From positions 74,794,791 through 74,858,790 of the forward strand of contig CM043948.1 of assembly GCA_014529385.2 (NCBI GenBank): a stretch of DNA of 64,000 bases, read 5' to 3'. Positions 1-10,115 of this stretch are shown piece by piece (the stretch's first letter is position 1; the number at the start of each line of letters is the position of its first letter). Origin of the DNA: Adiantum capillus-veneris (lineage: Eukaryota; Streptophyta; Polypodiopsida; Polypodiales; Pteridaceae). Below the pieces are notes generated by a model. The model did not search any database. It worked only from the letters and a program-made list of their open reading frames with translations, and was not told the origin of the DNA. Made by a program: the position numbers and the translations under genes.

Positions 1-932
1 AGATCTTAAAAGCATGAAATAAGAAACAAGCTGAGTGTTTGCTCAAACCCAACCTGTTACCTACTTACGCTTTCTCCAAAAATTGCAAAATCACTTTTCA
101 ACTTGTCCAAAGGCTGATGAGCTCCTTTGAATCTTGTGCTCTTGTTTAGAACCTGTGTGAAATGTTAAGTATGGAGCCTGATTTACCCCTTGTAACTTTT
201 AGTCTTAAAAACTCACATTTGTAAGGCCCCCATTATGAGGAGAAGCCATCGTGCGTAAGAAAAATCACTCGTCAAAAAACCAAAAATTCACGCCCAATCT
301 CGAGATTTACTCGCGACTGGATTCGCCGAAATATTCCCTTTTTTGTCAGAATATTATGGCCGAACGACAGCCAAAAAGAGATTAAAAAACGGCCGATAGG
401 TTGGCCGAAGGGCTAAAGTCTTTGGTCGATGGCCAAATTCAATGGTCGGTGGCCAATTTCTAGGCGGACTTGTCTTCTCAAGGGCAGCCACACATGGGCA
501 CATTGGAGAATCCAACTTGGACTTGTCTACACAAGGGCGGCTACACACGGTTGCCTCTCATGAGAGAGGGTAGCTCTTTTGGCCTATACAAGGAGGCCTT
601 TTCTACAGGAGAAAACCATACACCGAGCGAATAAAATCGAGCGTGGCATTTTTTCGAGCGAAAGTAGGGAGAATTATAACACAAAAAAGCTCTACCATAA
701 TGTCAAGTGCAACCAGTCCAACAAAACGGTCAATCCATAGAAGGTGATCGTTACAACAATATAAACGCCAAATTGATTAAGTAACACAAGCTATCAAAAC
801 AATGTAAGTATAATAGGCGCTCATCCTACAATGGCAATTGCAGGGAATCCAAAAAAATGGCCAATCCATAGGAACTGCAAACCTTAGCTCAAGAAGTCGA
901 TGCTATGCTGGCACTCTGGCCCCACACAATCC
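1..932. other. Non-coding flank, no gene seen
   Basis: No coding region with recognisable protein features was found on either strand. Between about 390 and 480 the sequence repeats a loose motif of the form ggtcg-n-tggccaa several times, which looks like degenerate short repeats. It lies downstream of the MULE transposase and could include that element's terminal region, but I could not recognise a terminal inverted repeat. Confidence 0.5.
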
Positions 933-3900
933 CTAGAACAACTTTACTTTTGTCAGTGTTGCCTGATGCACAAACTCATGAGCTGCAGAATCCAAACCAA
1001 GGACTCGAAAATACACAAAGTACATGTGTTTGCACGGCACGTACGTGAGACGCCTGCTGTCTCTTTTTTGGAAATCCTCACAAGTACATCGAGGAAAGTC
1101 TGCAATGGTCATCGCATAAGTAACCCCCTTTTGAACTGAGCCTGGAGTGCTAATATGAAAAACATGCGATGCATTTGTTACCAATATAACCTCTCTCACT
1201 AGATGTGCTTCCATGCTTTGGCCCAATGCTATCCTGTCATTGAAGTCTTTGGTTGATTTTGTCCTCCACCTTACATGCTTTCCATCTCTAAATCTAGCAC
1301 GGAAAGAGCTTGGTTGTGTTCCACATTGCCCACCAATATGGAGGTTCCATTGTGCTGTCGTTTTATCTCCCTGAAGCACAAATCCATTTTTGTGCAGCAT
1401 CTCAACCTCCTATGGAAGCAGACACGTTCCCTCTTCCACAACCCACATCCCCGGAGCTAGGCCAGGAGGTCCAATAATCATCCCATCAATATTCCATGCG
1501 TGAGTGGTACTGTCATTGCAAAACCATACAAACCCCTCAATAATTTCTTCTGGTTTGGCACCCACAGCGGGATATTTTCTCCTTCCCCAAAAGCAAGGGG
1601 CAGGCACACCATTTTGCACATTATCTAAATTGTTGTTTATGAACCTACCACAACGTACTTTCTCTCCGGGGAGAACACCAAAACACATCATTTTTCTGTG
1701 AGACTCAGTGCGCCTAATCGCCCAAACAGTCCGAGGCACCTTTTTCTCTAGCCAAAGACTAGGAGTAGCGGAAGTATTTTGCTAGCTATGTGGTACATTG
1801 TAAATTGGAGTAGTGACAGTAACAAACTCTGGCCTATGAGAGTCTTCTTCAAGAGTTTCATTGGCATCAAGAAATATTGAGTGTGATTTTTGCACACTCT
1901 TTTCCCTTACTGGAGCTCTATTCATCTCTGGACTTGGTATTTGCATTTCTAGAATTGTTGACTGAGCTACATCAAGAAGTTTTCTTTTCGATGTTGATGC
2001 TGAATGATTGCTCATAAATCTGGCTGCCAAGTCTGCCATCATTGGTCCTGTGGAAGAATTCATGCCCTTCAAGTAGGCATTGTAGCGCACACTTTGAAGA
2101 ACTGGTAGTGACATATCTGCACAAGTGACTTCATACAGACCAATGTTATTCTTATAACCAATTGAAGCACGCATACTTGCATGTTTTGCCTCAGAAAGAT
2201 TTGTTCTAGGGACAAAAGCACCTGTCTCATCTTGAGCAACAAATCTGTCTCCCCAATGTGGCACTCTAACATCCCACCATGACAACCATGTTTCCAATGC
2301 TGGAATCTCATCCAAAATAGCATGGCCCATTTTCCAAAACTGTTTGAGTTCATCCTTGCATACTTGTGCTGCATGTTCTGAAGGTGCATGTAACCATTTT
2401 CGACACAATATTTTATGCTCCTCTTGATAAGAGGAACGTATACACTTGACAGTGTGCTTAACCATGCTTTGCTCCCAATGAAAAACACATGATCTCTCTT
2501 TCTCAGTCATCTTTTTTTTGGCTCCACCAAAATAGACAGTACGAACTGCAATCCAATTTGCATTTGCCTCATCTGCCATAAAACCTTAAAACTCAGGCTT
2601 ATCAAAACCATGATCAACTACAACCTTATTAAGCATTTTCCAAAACTCTATCTGTGCATGCTTGTTTTCCACAGTAAATTCACATATTGCCAATGTTAAT
2701 AGCTCTCTTACATATGGGTCGTAAACATGCGCCGACATAGTAGGCCAACCCTCCACATGATGAACATGATCAAAATGCACCCACATATCTTGCAATTTTC
2801 CACCAGGGCGCATATGGTTCACCAAATCAACACCACTCCCTAGTCCCATAGTAGACATTTTAAATATATGAGGTTGTTGTCCAGGTCCAAGCTGACCAGG
2901 AAAAAGAACACTGTGGAGGAAGGGATACCTTGATTTTGACTTTAAAATCAAAATAGACTCCAAGCCAAGAGGTGTAATTCCTTTTGCCCGTTTAGTTGAC
3001 TCTAAGGTTCTTTGAACATGTCGCTTGTCTGACAATGGGGTTATGGAATCTAGAAAACAAGAGAACTCTCCATTTGTCATTGGTGAGTCACCACCAACTA
3101 CTTGAGAAACAAGCTTGTCCATAATTAGGTCTTCTGTAGTTTTTCTTTCAAGCTGTTTGGAAGTTGTTAGAGTATCAAAGGCAGCTCGATGCATTAAGGC
3201 ATCAGATATTGACTGGTCTGCAACTCTGCTCTTGCCCTCTACAATAGGGTGTTTATGAAAACCTAAGTGCAATACACATCTAGTAACTCCAGTCTTTTCG
3301 GATGGAATACAATAATATATAACTGCACGGCAAGTGTCAATTGACTCTGGCATTTGATGGCAATGAAAACATATAAGCTTTCCATTACCAACATCCAAGT
3401 GGCCTTTACTAGGAGCACGTGCTAATTTTCCTCGCCATTAAGACTCATTAAATTGTCTCCTTCCATGATAGTATGGACATTCTATGTTGGAGCATCTCAA
3501 ATTCCCTCCACACCGACTAAAACAAACAGCCCCATTGAATATATCATTACTGCAGGTAACATATTCAGTCCAAACATGCCCATCAAATCTATGTTCCATC
3601 CCATACATAGCAGAGTTGTCATTTTGAGGAGGAAGTTCATAGGCAACATACCCATCATAATAAGTAGGCATTTCCAAAACCTTAGTGACACTTGTAGCAG
3701 AGGAGAGTGCAATATATAGATTGTTTTGCAGAGGAAGAGAACAAATAACATCAAGTACACTTCTGATGCATGCAGTGCCATCTTCAACATTGATTGGAGA
3801 ATCTTTTGAGCCAGATTTGACGTTTATGGATGTCCTTGTAAAACTGTGAATATTCGTGATCCAAATGGTAAAACAACTCATTTGAATCATCACGTGCAGG

Positions 3901-4149
3901 TTCAATTCTAGCCTGCTCACCTTGTAGTGTAAGTGGACGCAAAGAGAAATTTTTGTTCTCTAGCTCAAAATGTTCTGTTAAAGCTTCAACAGTGATAGTG
4001 CAATGTCTACTTTCAAACATTAGCACAAGCTTCTGCTTATGCTTGGGACCGAAGATAGTGATATGACGAGCCATTGCATGGATTGAACAACAGTCAACTT
4101 GGAGAGTAACAGAGTGCGATTGTTGCAGACAATCTCTTGGAAAAGGCAA
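933..4149 (-). pseudogene. Mutator-like (MULE) transposase with N-terminal zinc-binding region and C-terminal SWIM finger, decayed
   Basis: A DDE transposase of Mutator-like type would cut and move its own element in the nucleus. Reading from 4149 down, a poorly conserved N-terminus is followed by Cys/His-rich segments at about 3430-3520 (CGGNLRCSNIECPYY) and 3260-3390 (ICFHCHQMPE, then HLGFHKHP). A MULE core follows, with candidate catalytic Asp in FDHVHH (near 2780), Asp in MADEANANW (near 2572), the C/H pair in CVFHWEQS, and Glu in TNLSEAKH (near 2191). A SWIM-type CxC...CxH motif (CTCEDF...VPCKH) lies near 1010-1090. From about 3840 to 933 a single reading frame persists. It is broken only by in-frame TAA at 3438 and 2586 and TAG at 1782 and 1410, and one frameshift lies near 3800-3850. 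The Cys/His segments resemble zinc modules seen in some MULE-like and FLYWCH/GCM-like transposases. Dead as it stands, but not old. Confidence 0.75.
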
Positions 4150-5299
4150 AATGTCTATATTAAATCACCTATGCCACGCACGTCTTGATATTAAGTGTGA
4201 AAAGGCCAAAGCTTAGGGTTAAAAAACGTTGTTTTTTTGTTATTCTATTCCACTCTGCACGAGGAGATATGTCGGCATCAACATTAGATAAAAACACCCT
4301 ATGCTAAACGTTTACTAATTTGCCTACACATGTATGCTCAACTTGTACTGATTTGTCTCGAAGTTTAAACCTATTGAAAGCATTAACGTATTTTTATTGC
4401 AATGTAAATGTCCCTCAATATATTCATACAGAATTTGTCTTATTGCATTATTTTACTTTATTTTGGAGCGCAATTTTTCTTTTTTCCCCTTAGTCACAAC
4501 CGGCCAAGACACATTTTGCCCGACAACATCTCATAAGCTTGAGATTATTTGAAATTTGCATTTTATTTTCTTAATATGGACTAATTAGAGTTTGGGATTT
4601 TCTAAAAGCCTGCGCTCTGCTCTGCTCTGCTCGTGGTCGCCATCTGCAAGAAGCCTTGCGCCCTGCGAGCCGTACACGGAAGTCGATGGCGCCTAAACGC
4701 CGTCCCCCCACAAGGTAGAAGCACTGGGACGCTGCCCTAACTGATACCGCGTCGGTGTGGGACTATTTAGGGTAGAGTCCCGTTTTATTTTTCAAGTTTA
4801 TTCTGCACTAAGAGTTTGGCTATGTATCTCTGTATGACGAAATCTTGTTACTGCACTGAGCCTCAGATAACGAAAATGGACCTTGTTATTATTGGTTATT
4901 TCATGGTTATTACTGGTTACTCGTTTTTTATGGGACATGCCCGTCGTAGCAAGGCGGTGATGTTTTTGGCAGGGTCTGATGTCTCTATGAAGTCTTTGAT
5001 CCCCTTTACCGGCATCTAAGAGTGCATAGAGAGGTTGTCAGCACGAGGGAGTAGGGCTTGGTGGGCTTTTGAGAGCGCTATAGAGATTGGGGTCACCGTA
5101 TTATAGGTAGTTTCCTTGAAAACGCAGGCACTTTTGCTAGATATCGACTACACACTCACATGCTTGGAAGGACACACACAGTGACACACAGAGTAATGGC
5201 CAGTTGAAATCAAATCCTGAATAAGCTCAATACAAAGCTTCTTCACATTGGCTTCAAGCCTCAAGCCTTGTTGTTATGACTTACTCTTTTTAATTGTAG
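4150..5299. other. Spacer with one palindromic element, no intact gene
   Basis: AT-rich spacer upstream of the minus-strand transposase. It contains the first ~56-bp palindromic element at 4726-4781. A 67-residue open stretch at 4816-5019 has hydrophobic segments but no family features, and I do not consider it a gene. An upstream exon of the transposase could lie here, because its 4149 end is preceded by a possible splice acceptor, but none was recognised. Confidence 0.45.
4726..4781. repeat. 56-bp imperfect palindrome, copy 1
   Basis: Begins gggacgctgccctaa and ends ttagggtagagtccc, so the ends are near-complementary and the unit folds into a long hairpin. The core is a diverged form of ccgcgtcgacgcgg. 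Three further copies lie within 2.4 kb. It could be a tiny foldback or MITE-like element, and no coding capacity exists. Confidence 0.7.
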
Positions 5300-5474
5300 C
5301 ATGAAGCTGGTATTTATGGCGAAGACATCAAGGCTGGCTGCCAGAGCGTGTCAGAGTGGTATTGCTTGGCGGAATGTGCTAAGGGCTCTTCCAATCACAA
5401 CAAGTGGTTTGCAGCCCTTCCTCGAGCCTTAGTGGCTGGCTTTATTAAAACAGACGTTGATTTTCAAGAGAAAG
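5300..5474 (+). pseudogene. Isolated exon resembling plant protein phosphatase 2C
   Basis: An open segment bounded by a splice acceptor (tgtag at 5295-5299) and a possible donor (AAAG/GTTTGC at 5474/5475). It encodes a stretch with WFAALPRALVAGFIKTDVDF, which closely resembles the N-terminal part of a clade of plant PP2C Ser/Thr phosphatases, upstream of their conserved SGTT strand. No other PP2C exon, including the metal-binding DGH, SGTT and DG motifs, was seen nearby. This is probably a captured or duplicated gene fragment. It is partly repeated 348 bp downstream. Family assignment rests on sequence memory rather than a search. Confidence 0.6.
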
Positions 5475-5617
5475 GTTTGCCGTTGGCCTTCAAAAAGGGC
5501 GTAATTTCAAGCATAATAACATAGTTACAAACTTGCTTTATCTGTTTTGCAAGTGAAACTTCTGGAACAACTGCAAAACATAGTACTGCGTATAATATTG
5601 CTTACTTGAAATGTTTT

Positions 5618-5673
5618 GGGACACTGCCCTAACTGATACCGCATCGACGCGGGACTGTTTAGGGTAGAGTCCC
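5618..5673. repeat. 56-bp imperfect palindrome, copy 2
   Basis: Starts gggacactgccctaactg and ends tttagggtagagtccc, with core ccgcatcgacgcggga. Best conserved partner of copy 1. It abuts the end of the first copy of the direct duplication. Confidence 0.75.
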
Positions 5674-5729
5674 GGTTTTAGGTTCTGGGAAAGGTTGATG
5701 TTCAGCTTGATGGTCACGCATTTCACCTC
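5669..5729. repeat. 61-bp segment repeated at 6914-6974
   Basis: The stretch running from gtcccggttttaggttctgg to tcacgcatttcacctc reappears at 6914-6974 with few changes, offset 1245 bp. In the first location it overlaps the end of a palindrome copy. It may be flanking DNA that travelled with the palindromic element. Confidence 0.7.
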
Positions 5730-5752
5730 CAAACACAACAAGTAGAGATGAG

Positions 5753-5822
5753 TGGCTTGCAGCCCTTCCTCGAGCCTTAGTGGCTGGCTATATTAAAACA
5801 GACATTGATTTTCAAGAGAAAG
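5753..5822 (+). pseudogene. Partial second copy of the PP2C-like exon end
   Basis: Encodes the LAALPRALVAGYIKTDIDFQ-like tail of the exon at 5300-5474 and keeps the same possible donor at 5822/5823. It lacks the 5' half and any acceptor, so it is a gene fragment produced by the local duplication. Confidence 0.6.
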
Positions 5823-5962
5823 GTTTGCCGTTGGCCTTCAAAAAGGGCGTAATTGCAAGCATAATAACATAGTTACAAACTTGCTTTCTCTGTTTTGCAA
5901 GTGCAACTTCGGGAACAACTGCAAAATATAGTACTGCGTATATTATTGCTTACTTGAAATGT

Positions 5963-6760
5963 TTTGTGCCATTCACGTAGTACATTGATTGAGAAGTTGA
6001 GAGATTTCTGTCCATTCTGGGGCTCTTTTGTGAAAGATGGGTTTTCATTTGCATGAAACGTTGGCAATCTTTCATCGATGCTCAATTCATGTGGTTTCAA
6101 TGTACCTTTAAACTCACAATTCTCTTCAAAAGGCAAGCAATTTTTTGTCAAGCTTGGCAGACTACATGATACTCTGTTTTCTCACTCTTTTGTTCCATGA
6201 AGATGCTCTTCACTGGCTTTGTCGCTTGCATCTAATTTCAAATCTCTCATACGCTTGCCCCCCCAGTTAGGTGGAAGTGTCTTCATCGACTCATTCCTTT
6301 TCCGCTTATGCTCACCTACTGCCACATCACACCAAACCTTGAATTGACTTTCTATTTCCTTGGCGGTTTCAAAAGCCTGTTGCAAGAAACATCTAATTTC
6401 TTGATCATCTCTGTGGATGATGTATGCATGAGTTAAGCTTATTGACTGGTTTTCAATGGCATTGAAGCTATGTTTGGTTATGCTTTGGAGTTGCTGTAAA
6501 GCTTCATCAAGTGCCCAAGCACCTTCGTCAAGAAGGCAGTTAATATCCATCTGGTCGCATTGGCTTTCGATTCCACTCTTGATGATGTTGCCTGCTTGAT
6601 AGTTTTCATCAGACATTAACTCATTTTCCTCAACAAGTCGTTTGGAGTTCGCTGTCTGGTCACTTTGCTTCAGTTGCACAACATTCTGCATATATTGACA
6701 GTTCAGGCACGTTACAGGCTCGCATACATGCCGACAACTAAGTGAGAAGCCATACAACAA
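5963..6760 (-). pseudogene. Unidentified interrupted coding region
   Basis: A minus-strand frame reads about 192 residues from 6760 to a TGA at 6182. The same frame then continues for about 60 more residues past the stop before merging into the duplicated segment that starts at 5965. The product is polar. It has a Cys pair near the N-terminus (CLNCQYMQ), an acidic-helical middle (LLDEGAWALDEALQQLQ) and a basic stretch (HKRKRNESMK) before PPNWGGKRMRDLKLD. No splice sites were clear and I do not recognise the family. Codon-like composition over 250 residues suggests a former host gene or 3' exon. The single TGA makes it a likely pseudogene. Confidence 0.4.
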
Positions 6761-6913
6761 CTTATTCCGTGATGATTTTCAAAGGAAAAGAAAAAATGGC
6801 GAGCATTTTTCTCAGCAGATGATGTTTTGAGACGGACGGTAGTTCTTATATCTTACCTGTGTATATGAGTCGGTATGTTCCTTGTGTATGGAATGCATAG
6901 AATTGCCTTGATG

Positions 6914-6974
6914 GTCCCAGTTTTATGTTCTGGGAAAGGTTGATGTCCAGCTTGATGGTCACGCATTTCACCTC
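6914..6974. repeat. Second copy of the 61-bp segment
   Basis: Matches 5669-5729. It lies just upstream of palindrome copies 3 and 4, supporting association of this segment with the palindromic units. Confidence 0.7.
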
Positions 6975-6997
6975 TACTTTGTGGGTTTTTGTCTACC

Positions 6998-7052
6998 GGG
7001 ATCATGGCATAACCAGTCCCGCGCCGACGCAGGATGTTCTAGGACTGTGTCC
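6998..7052. repeat. 55-bp imperfect palindrome, copy 3
   Basis: Reads gggatcatggcataacc at the left and has core agtcccgcgccgacgc. It is more diverged than copies 1 and 2. The right arm (ttctaggactgtgtcc) keeps the shape of the family. Confidence 0.6.
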
Positions 7053-7115
7053 GGCTAGGTTGGGATTGCAACAATGGAATATTTTTATGTCAAGCATGCA
7101 ATACTTTTCTTCAAC

Positions 7116-7171
7116 GGGATAGTGGCATAACTAGTCCCGCGTCGACGCGGGATAGTTTAGAGCAGTGTCTC
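7116..7171. repeat. 56-bp palindrome, copy 4, perfect 18-bp core
   Basis: The core tcccgcgtcgacgcggga is its own reverse complement over 18 bases. Outer arms gggatagtggcataact and agtttagagcagtgtctc are imperfectly complementary. It lies about 140 bp upstream of the first recognised exon of the ParB-methyltransferase gene. Confidence 0.7.
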
Positions 7172-7559
7172 AAAGTATAGAGTTTGCATAAGTTTGTATG
7201 ACCTTTAGTTATCAAACATAAATGAAATGTACAAATGTCTTTATTATTAGGTCTGTTTAATAGAAATTTTATTAGTGTTATTTTTGAAGGTATTGTTTTT
7301 TTTTTTATGTAGCCCCTCCACTGCTAGGGGAGGTTCAAGAAGACGCGGCAGGAGTGCATCAGTTTCAAAACCTGTTTGTAGTGATCAAGTTAGCTCGGTG
7401 GCCAAGACGGAGTTGCCAGATGAGAGTGATAGTCATGATATTGGTTTGGGTTCTTTACATGAAGTGGACCAAGAGATAGCTAATGTTTAAGCTGCTATGC
7501 AAATAGTGCCATTTAGAATGAGACCTGAAATACGTCCAGGTGTTGCAGATGAGGATGAT

Positions 7560-8136
7560 AGCACATTGCACTTGGATCGAGGAGAGGACATTCTAAGTAA
7601 AACAAGGTTTTTTAGTTGCTTTGAATGTCCTCCCATACCTCTTTGCAGGCTTATACCTCATGCTAAAGTTCGTGGTTTAAGGCCAGATGTAAGTGGCTTG
7701 AGGTCTGCATTTGCCAGAGAAGGCTACATCAAAGAGAAGGGTGCATTTATAGTTTCAATGTCTACATGTCAAATGGAACAAACTCTAGTCACAGGTATGC
7801 TTTCTTATTTTTACCTTTCTTCATTTCTTTTGATGATCATAAGTAAACGTATGTCTTTTTTTTGTAAGATGCTATTATTGATGGATGGGGTCCAATATGG
7901 AAACAAGTCAATATAGAGTTTGAAGAAGAGGTAGTTGCACATCCACAATTTGAATCCCTTGCCCAAAAAATGTTATATGTGTGGGAAGGAAATCATCGGA
8001 CAGTTGCTTGGCGAGAAGCCATTAATGAAATGTACTCTACTAACAAAGAGAGGCATTGTAGAGTTTTATGTACAATAATTGATACTACAAAGGTGTCAGA
8101 GATTGCATTGTTGACTAGTCTTCAAAGAATGAACTT
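7560..8136 (+). other. ParB/Srx-like domain within the fusion gene
   Basis: Spans exon 7312-7794 (3' part) and exon 7869-8136. What is visible: a hydrophobic strand leading into LIPHAKVRGLRPDVSGLRSA, a Gly-Tyr turn, then after the intron a conserved-looking WEGNHRTVAW. ParB family proteins typically have (D/E)GxHRxxA here and an upstream segment selecting an N-terminal helix. In bacteria and phages such domains are found fused to DNA methyltransferases, which matches the downstream domain. Without a profile search the assignment is good but not certain. DNA-binding, CTPase or nuclease activity cannot be inferred. Confidence 0.6.
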
Positions 8137-9755
8137 GTAAGTAAAATGCTAAATCAAGTGCATTGTTTGATGTATTTATATTATTTTGGCACTTCTTTAA
8201 AAACAAATTATTCATTTATGTAGCATGAACACACATGCTTTGGTTACCTCTCACTTGAGAGATGAACTTGTCAATTGCTCAAATATTTGTGCGGCCGATC
8301 ATGAAGATTATCTCCGTGCACTACCAGAGGCAGATCAGAAACTCATTGACACTCTCCGAAAAAGAGGAACAAAAGGGGAAGAGCCTTGGCATCCTCTTAC
8401 ACGGAGATATCTTGCTCGTTTGTTATTTGATGTAAGTGTACTACATTCTTGAATTTAAGTATAATTGCTTTGTGATTTTAATGTTTTTATTGAATACTTA
8501 TTGAAAGGTTCAAATGTCAAAGGAACTCCAAAGTCAGATAGAGAGCAAGAAAGATACTCTATCGCCAGAAGATCTGAAACAAGAAGAGAAACAAACAATC
8601 CGAGACTTGTACATCAAATATTGGGATCGTGCTGGAAAGGTATGGTTCTTTTGACTAGATTGCAGTTTGTCTTTAAGTGCATTTTTTAATGGAAGTTATG
8701 TGACAGATTTTGAATATTGTTGATCCTCGACATGGTAGAGAGTGGTTTGATAAAGTAATGAGTTTGAAATGGGGCCAAGAGAGTTGGGCGACATTAGAGA
8801 AGCTTAATTTAATTGCTCTTCACTATGTAAAAATGAAAAATAAGATCTTATGGTTATCATTGCTGGAGTCTAGCAAGATTACACGAGCGGCTTACGGATT
8901 GACTCGAGGTGACCATAGATTTCGTAGGTAGGTAACACGAGTTTGGGTTTCTATCTTTAGTTGTTTATTTTATAATTTATCTTTTTTTAAATTATATCAC
9001 TTGATTGTTGTAGTTGGTTGAAAAGAGAGGGTGCTATACAAAGAGTGCTTGATGGTGCTGAGATACTTTTGCTTGACTATGTGGATGTGCCGGATGGAAT
9101 CACAATTCCTCCAGCAGCTACATTGGAGCTCTACTATGGAGAGATGATAGTAGAGGCTCGTAAATTCATGTTTCCATTAGAGGTGTCTTTGGAGGGCAGA
9201 AATAGTGATGTTGAGCTGCAAGCTCTTAAGAAGATTGACTACTATCGAATGGCTTCACAAAGACTGCTATATAGGTAGTGGTCACTAAAATGTAACTTTA
9301 TTTTGTATTTTGTGAGTTTCATTGTGATAATCTAAAAGTTTGCTATATATTTTTTGTTAGATACTTCTATCATTTGTTGGAGGAATGACACATTTTAGTC
9401 ATTCCTTTGCTTGCTCGATCTTGGGTCCGTGTTGATAGTGAGGATAGCATGTATCCTCCCACTATGCATCATCGATCACAATGGGAGCTAGATCACTGTC
9501 CTTGGTGGATAGACATCGATCAAAATTATGTGTTGGGTCGTGAGAGAGAGATCTACAATGCACAGAGGACTTCAAATCCCTCTACAGCTGTTGACACATC
9601 TGATGCAAATGCAAGGAGCGAGACCATACATGATAATAGATCCGTTCATGCATGTGAGTCTCTTTAATGACTTTGTCTATGTTTTGTGAGATATAACACA
9701 GTCTTTGTTGAATTTTGTGCATGGCTATTGAGCATGATTAATGTATTCTTGACAA

Positions 9756-9988
9756 CTTCGCTCCCTAAAGATACAGGGAAGCAACACGAGACAATCGTTG
9801 CAACAAAAATGACAGGTGTGAGCATAAAGAAAAGGTTAACTAATCTTATGACATGTGTGAGCATGTACTTTTATTGATCTCTTTGATATGGCTCACTAAT
9901 ATCTTCTCTTGGTTGTGTTCCTTGATAGCTTCTCTACCAAAACATAAGGGGAAGCAACACAAGGTAGAGGAGGAGCTTGACATGAGAG
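9756..9988 (+). repeat. Tandem duplicate of a 60-nt symmetric exon
   Basis: Two related 60-nt exon-like blocks, 9756-9815 and 9929-9988, start CTTC(G/T)CTxCC and share GGGAAGCAACACxAG. Both end in a plausible donor (CAG/GTGTGA and GAG/GTGCGT). Copy 2 has a canonical acceptor (gatag). The matching position in copy 1 is gacaa, so its acceptor is lost, but a substitute AAAG acceptor at 9770 keeps the frame. Either, both or neither could be spliced in without a frameshift. Confidence 0.6.
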
Positions 9989-10115
9989 GTGCGTCCATAA
10001 ATAATATAGTTTGCTTAACTCACAAAGGATTGCTAATCTTGTAATTGTTTTTATATTGCACTATGTTATGACAATGCACCCATGGTTTGGTGATCTCATT
10101 GTTTATAACTGACAG

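Larger units (their letters stand above)
5405..5965. repeat. Direct duplication (two ~213-bp copies, 348-bp offset)
   Basis: Copies at 5405-5617 and 5753-5965 match closely over the end of the PP2C-like exon and its downstream flank. The first copy ends exactly where palindrome copy 2 starts (5618). The unique spacer 5674-5752 carries a segment found again at 6914-6974. Confidence 0.8.

Noticed and set aside
933-4149. Stop-codon reassignment or programmed read-through in the MULE gene
   Set aside because: Neighbouring genes use the standard code and there is also a frameshift; ordinary decay explains the stops.
4816-5019. Small membrane protein
   Set aside because: Hydrophobic but no conserved features, and it lies among palindromic repeats and gene debris.
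4726-7171. Palindromes as bacterial-type transcription terminators or CRISPR repeats
   Set aside because: No U-tract, irregular spacing, no spacers, and a eukaryotic nuclear context.
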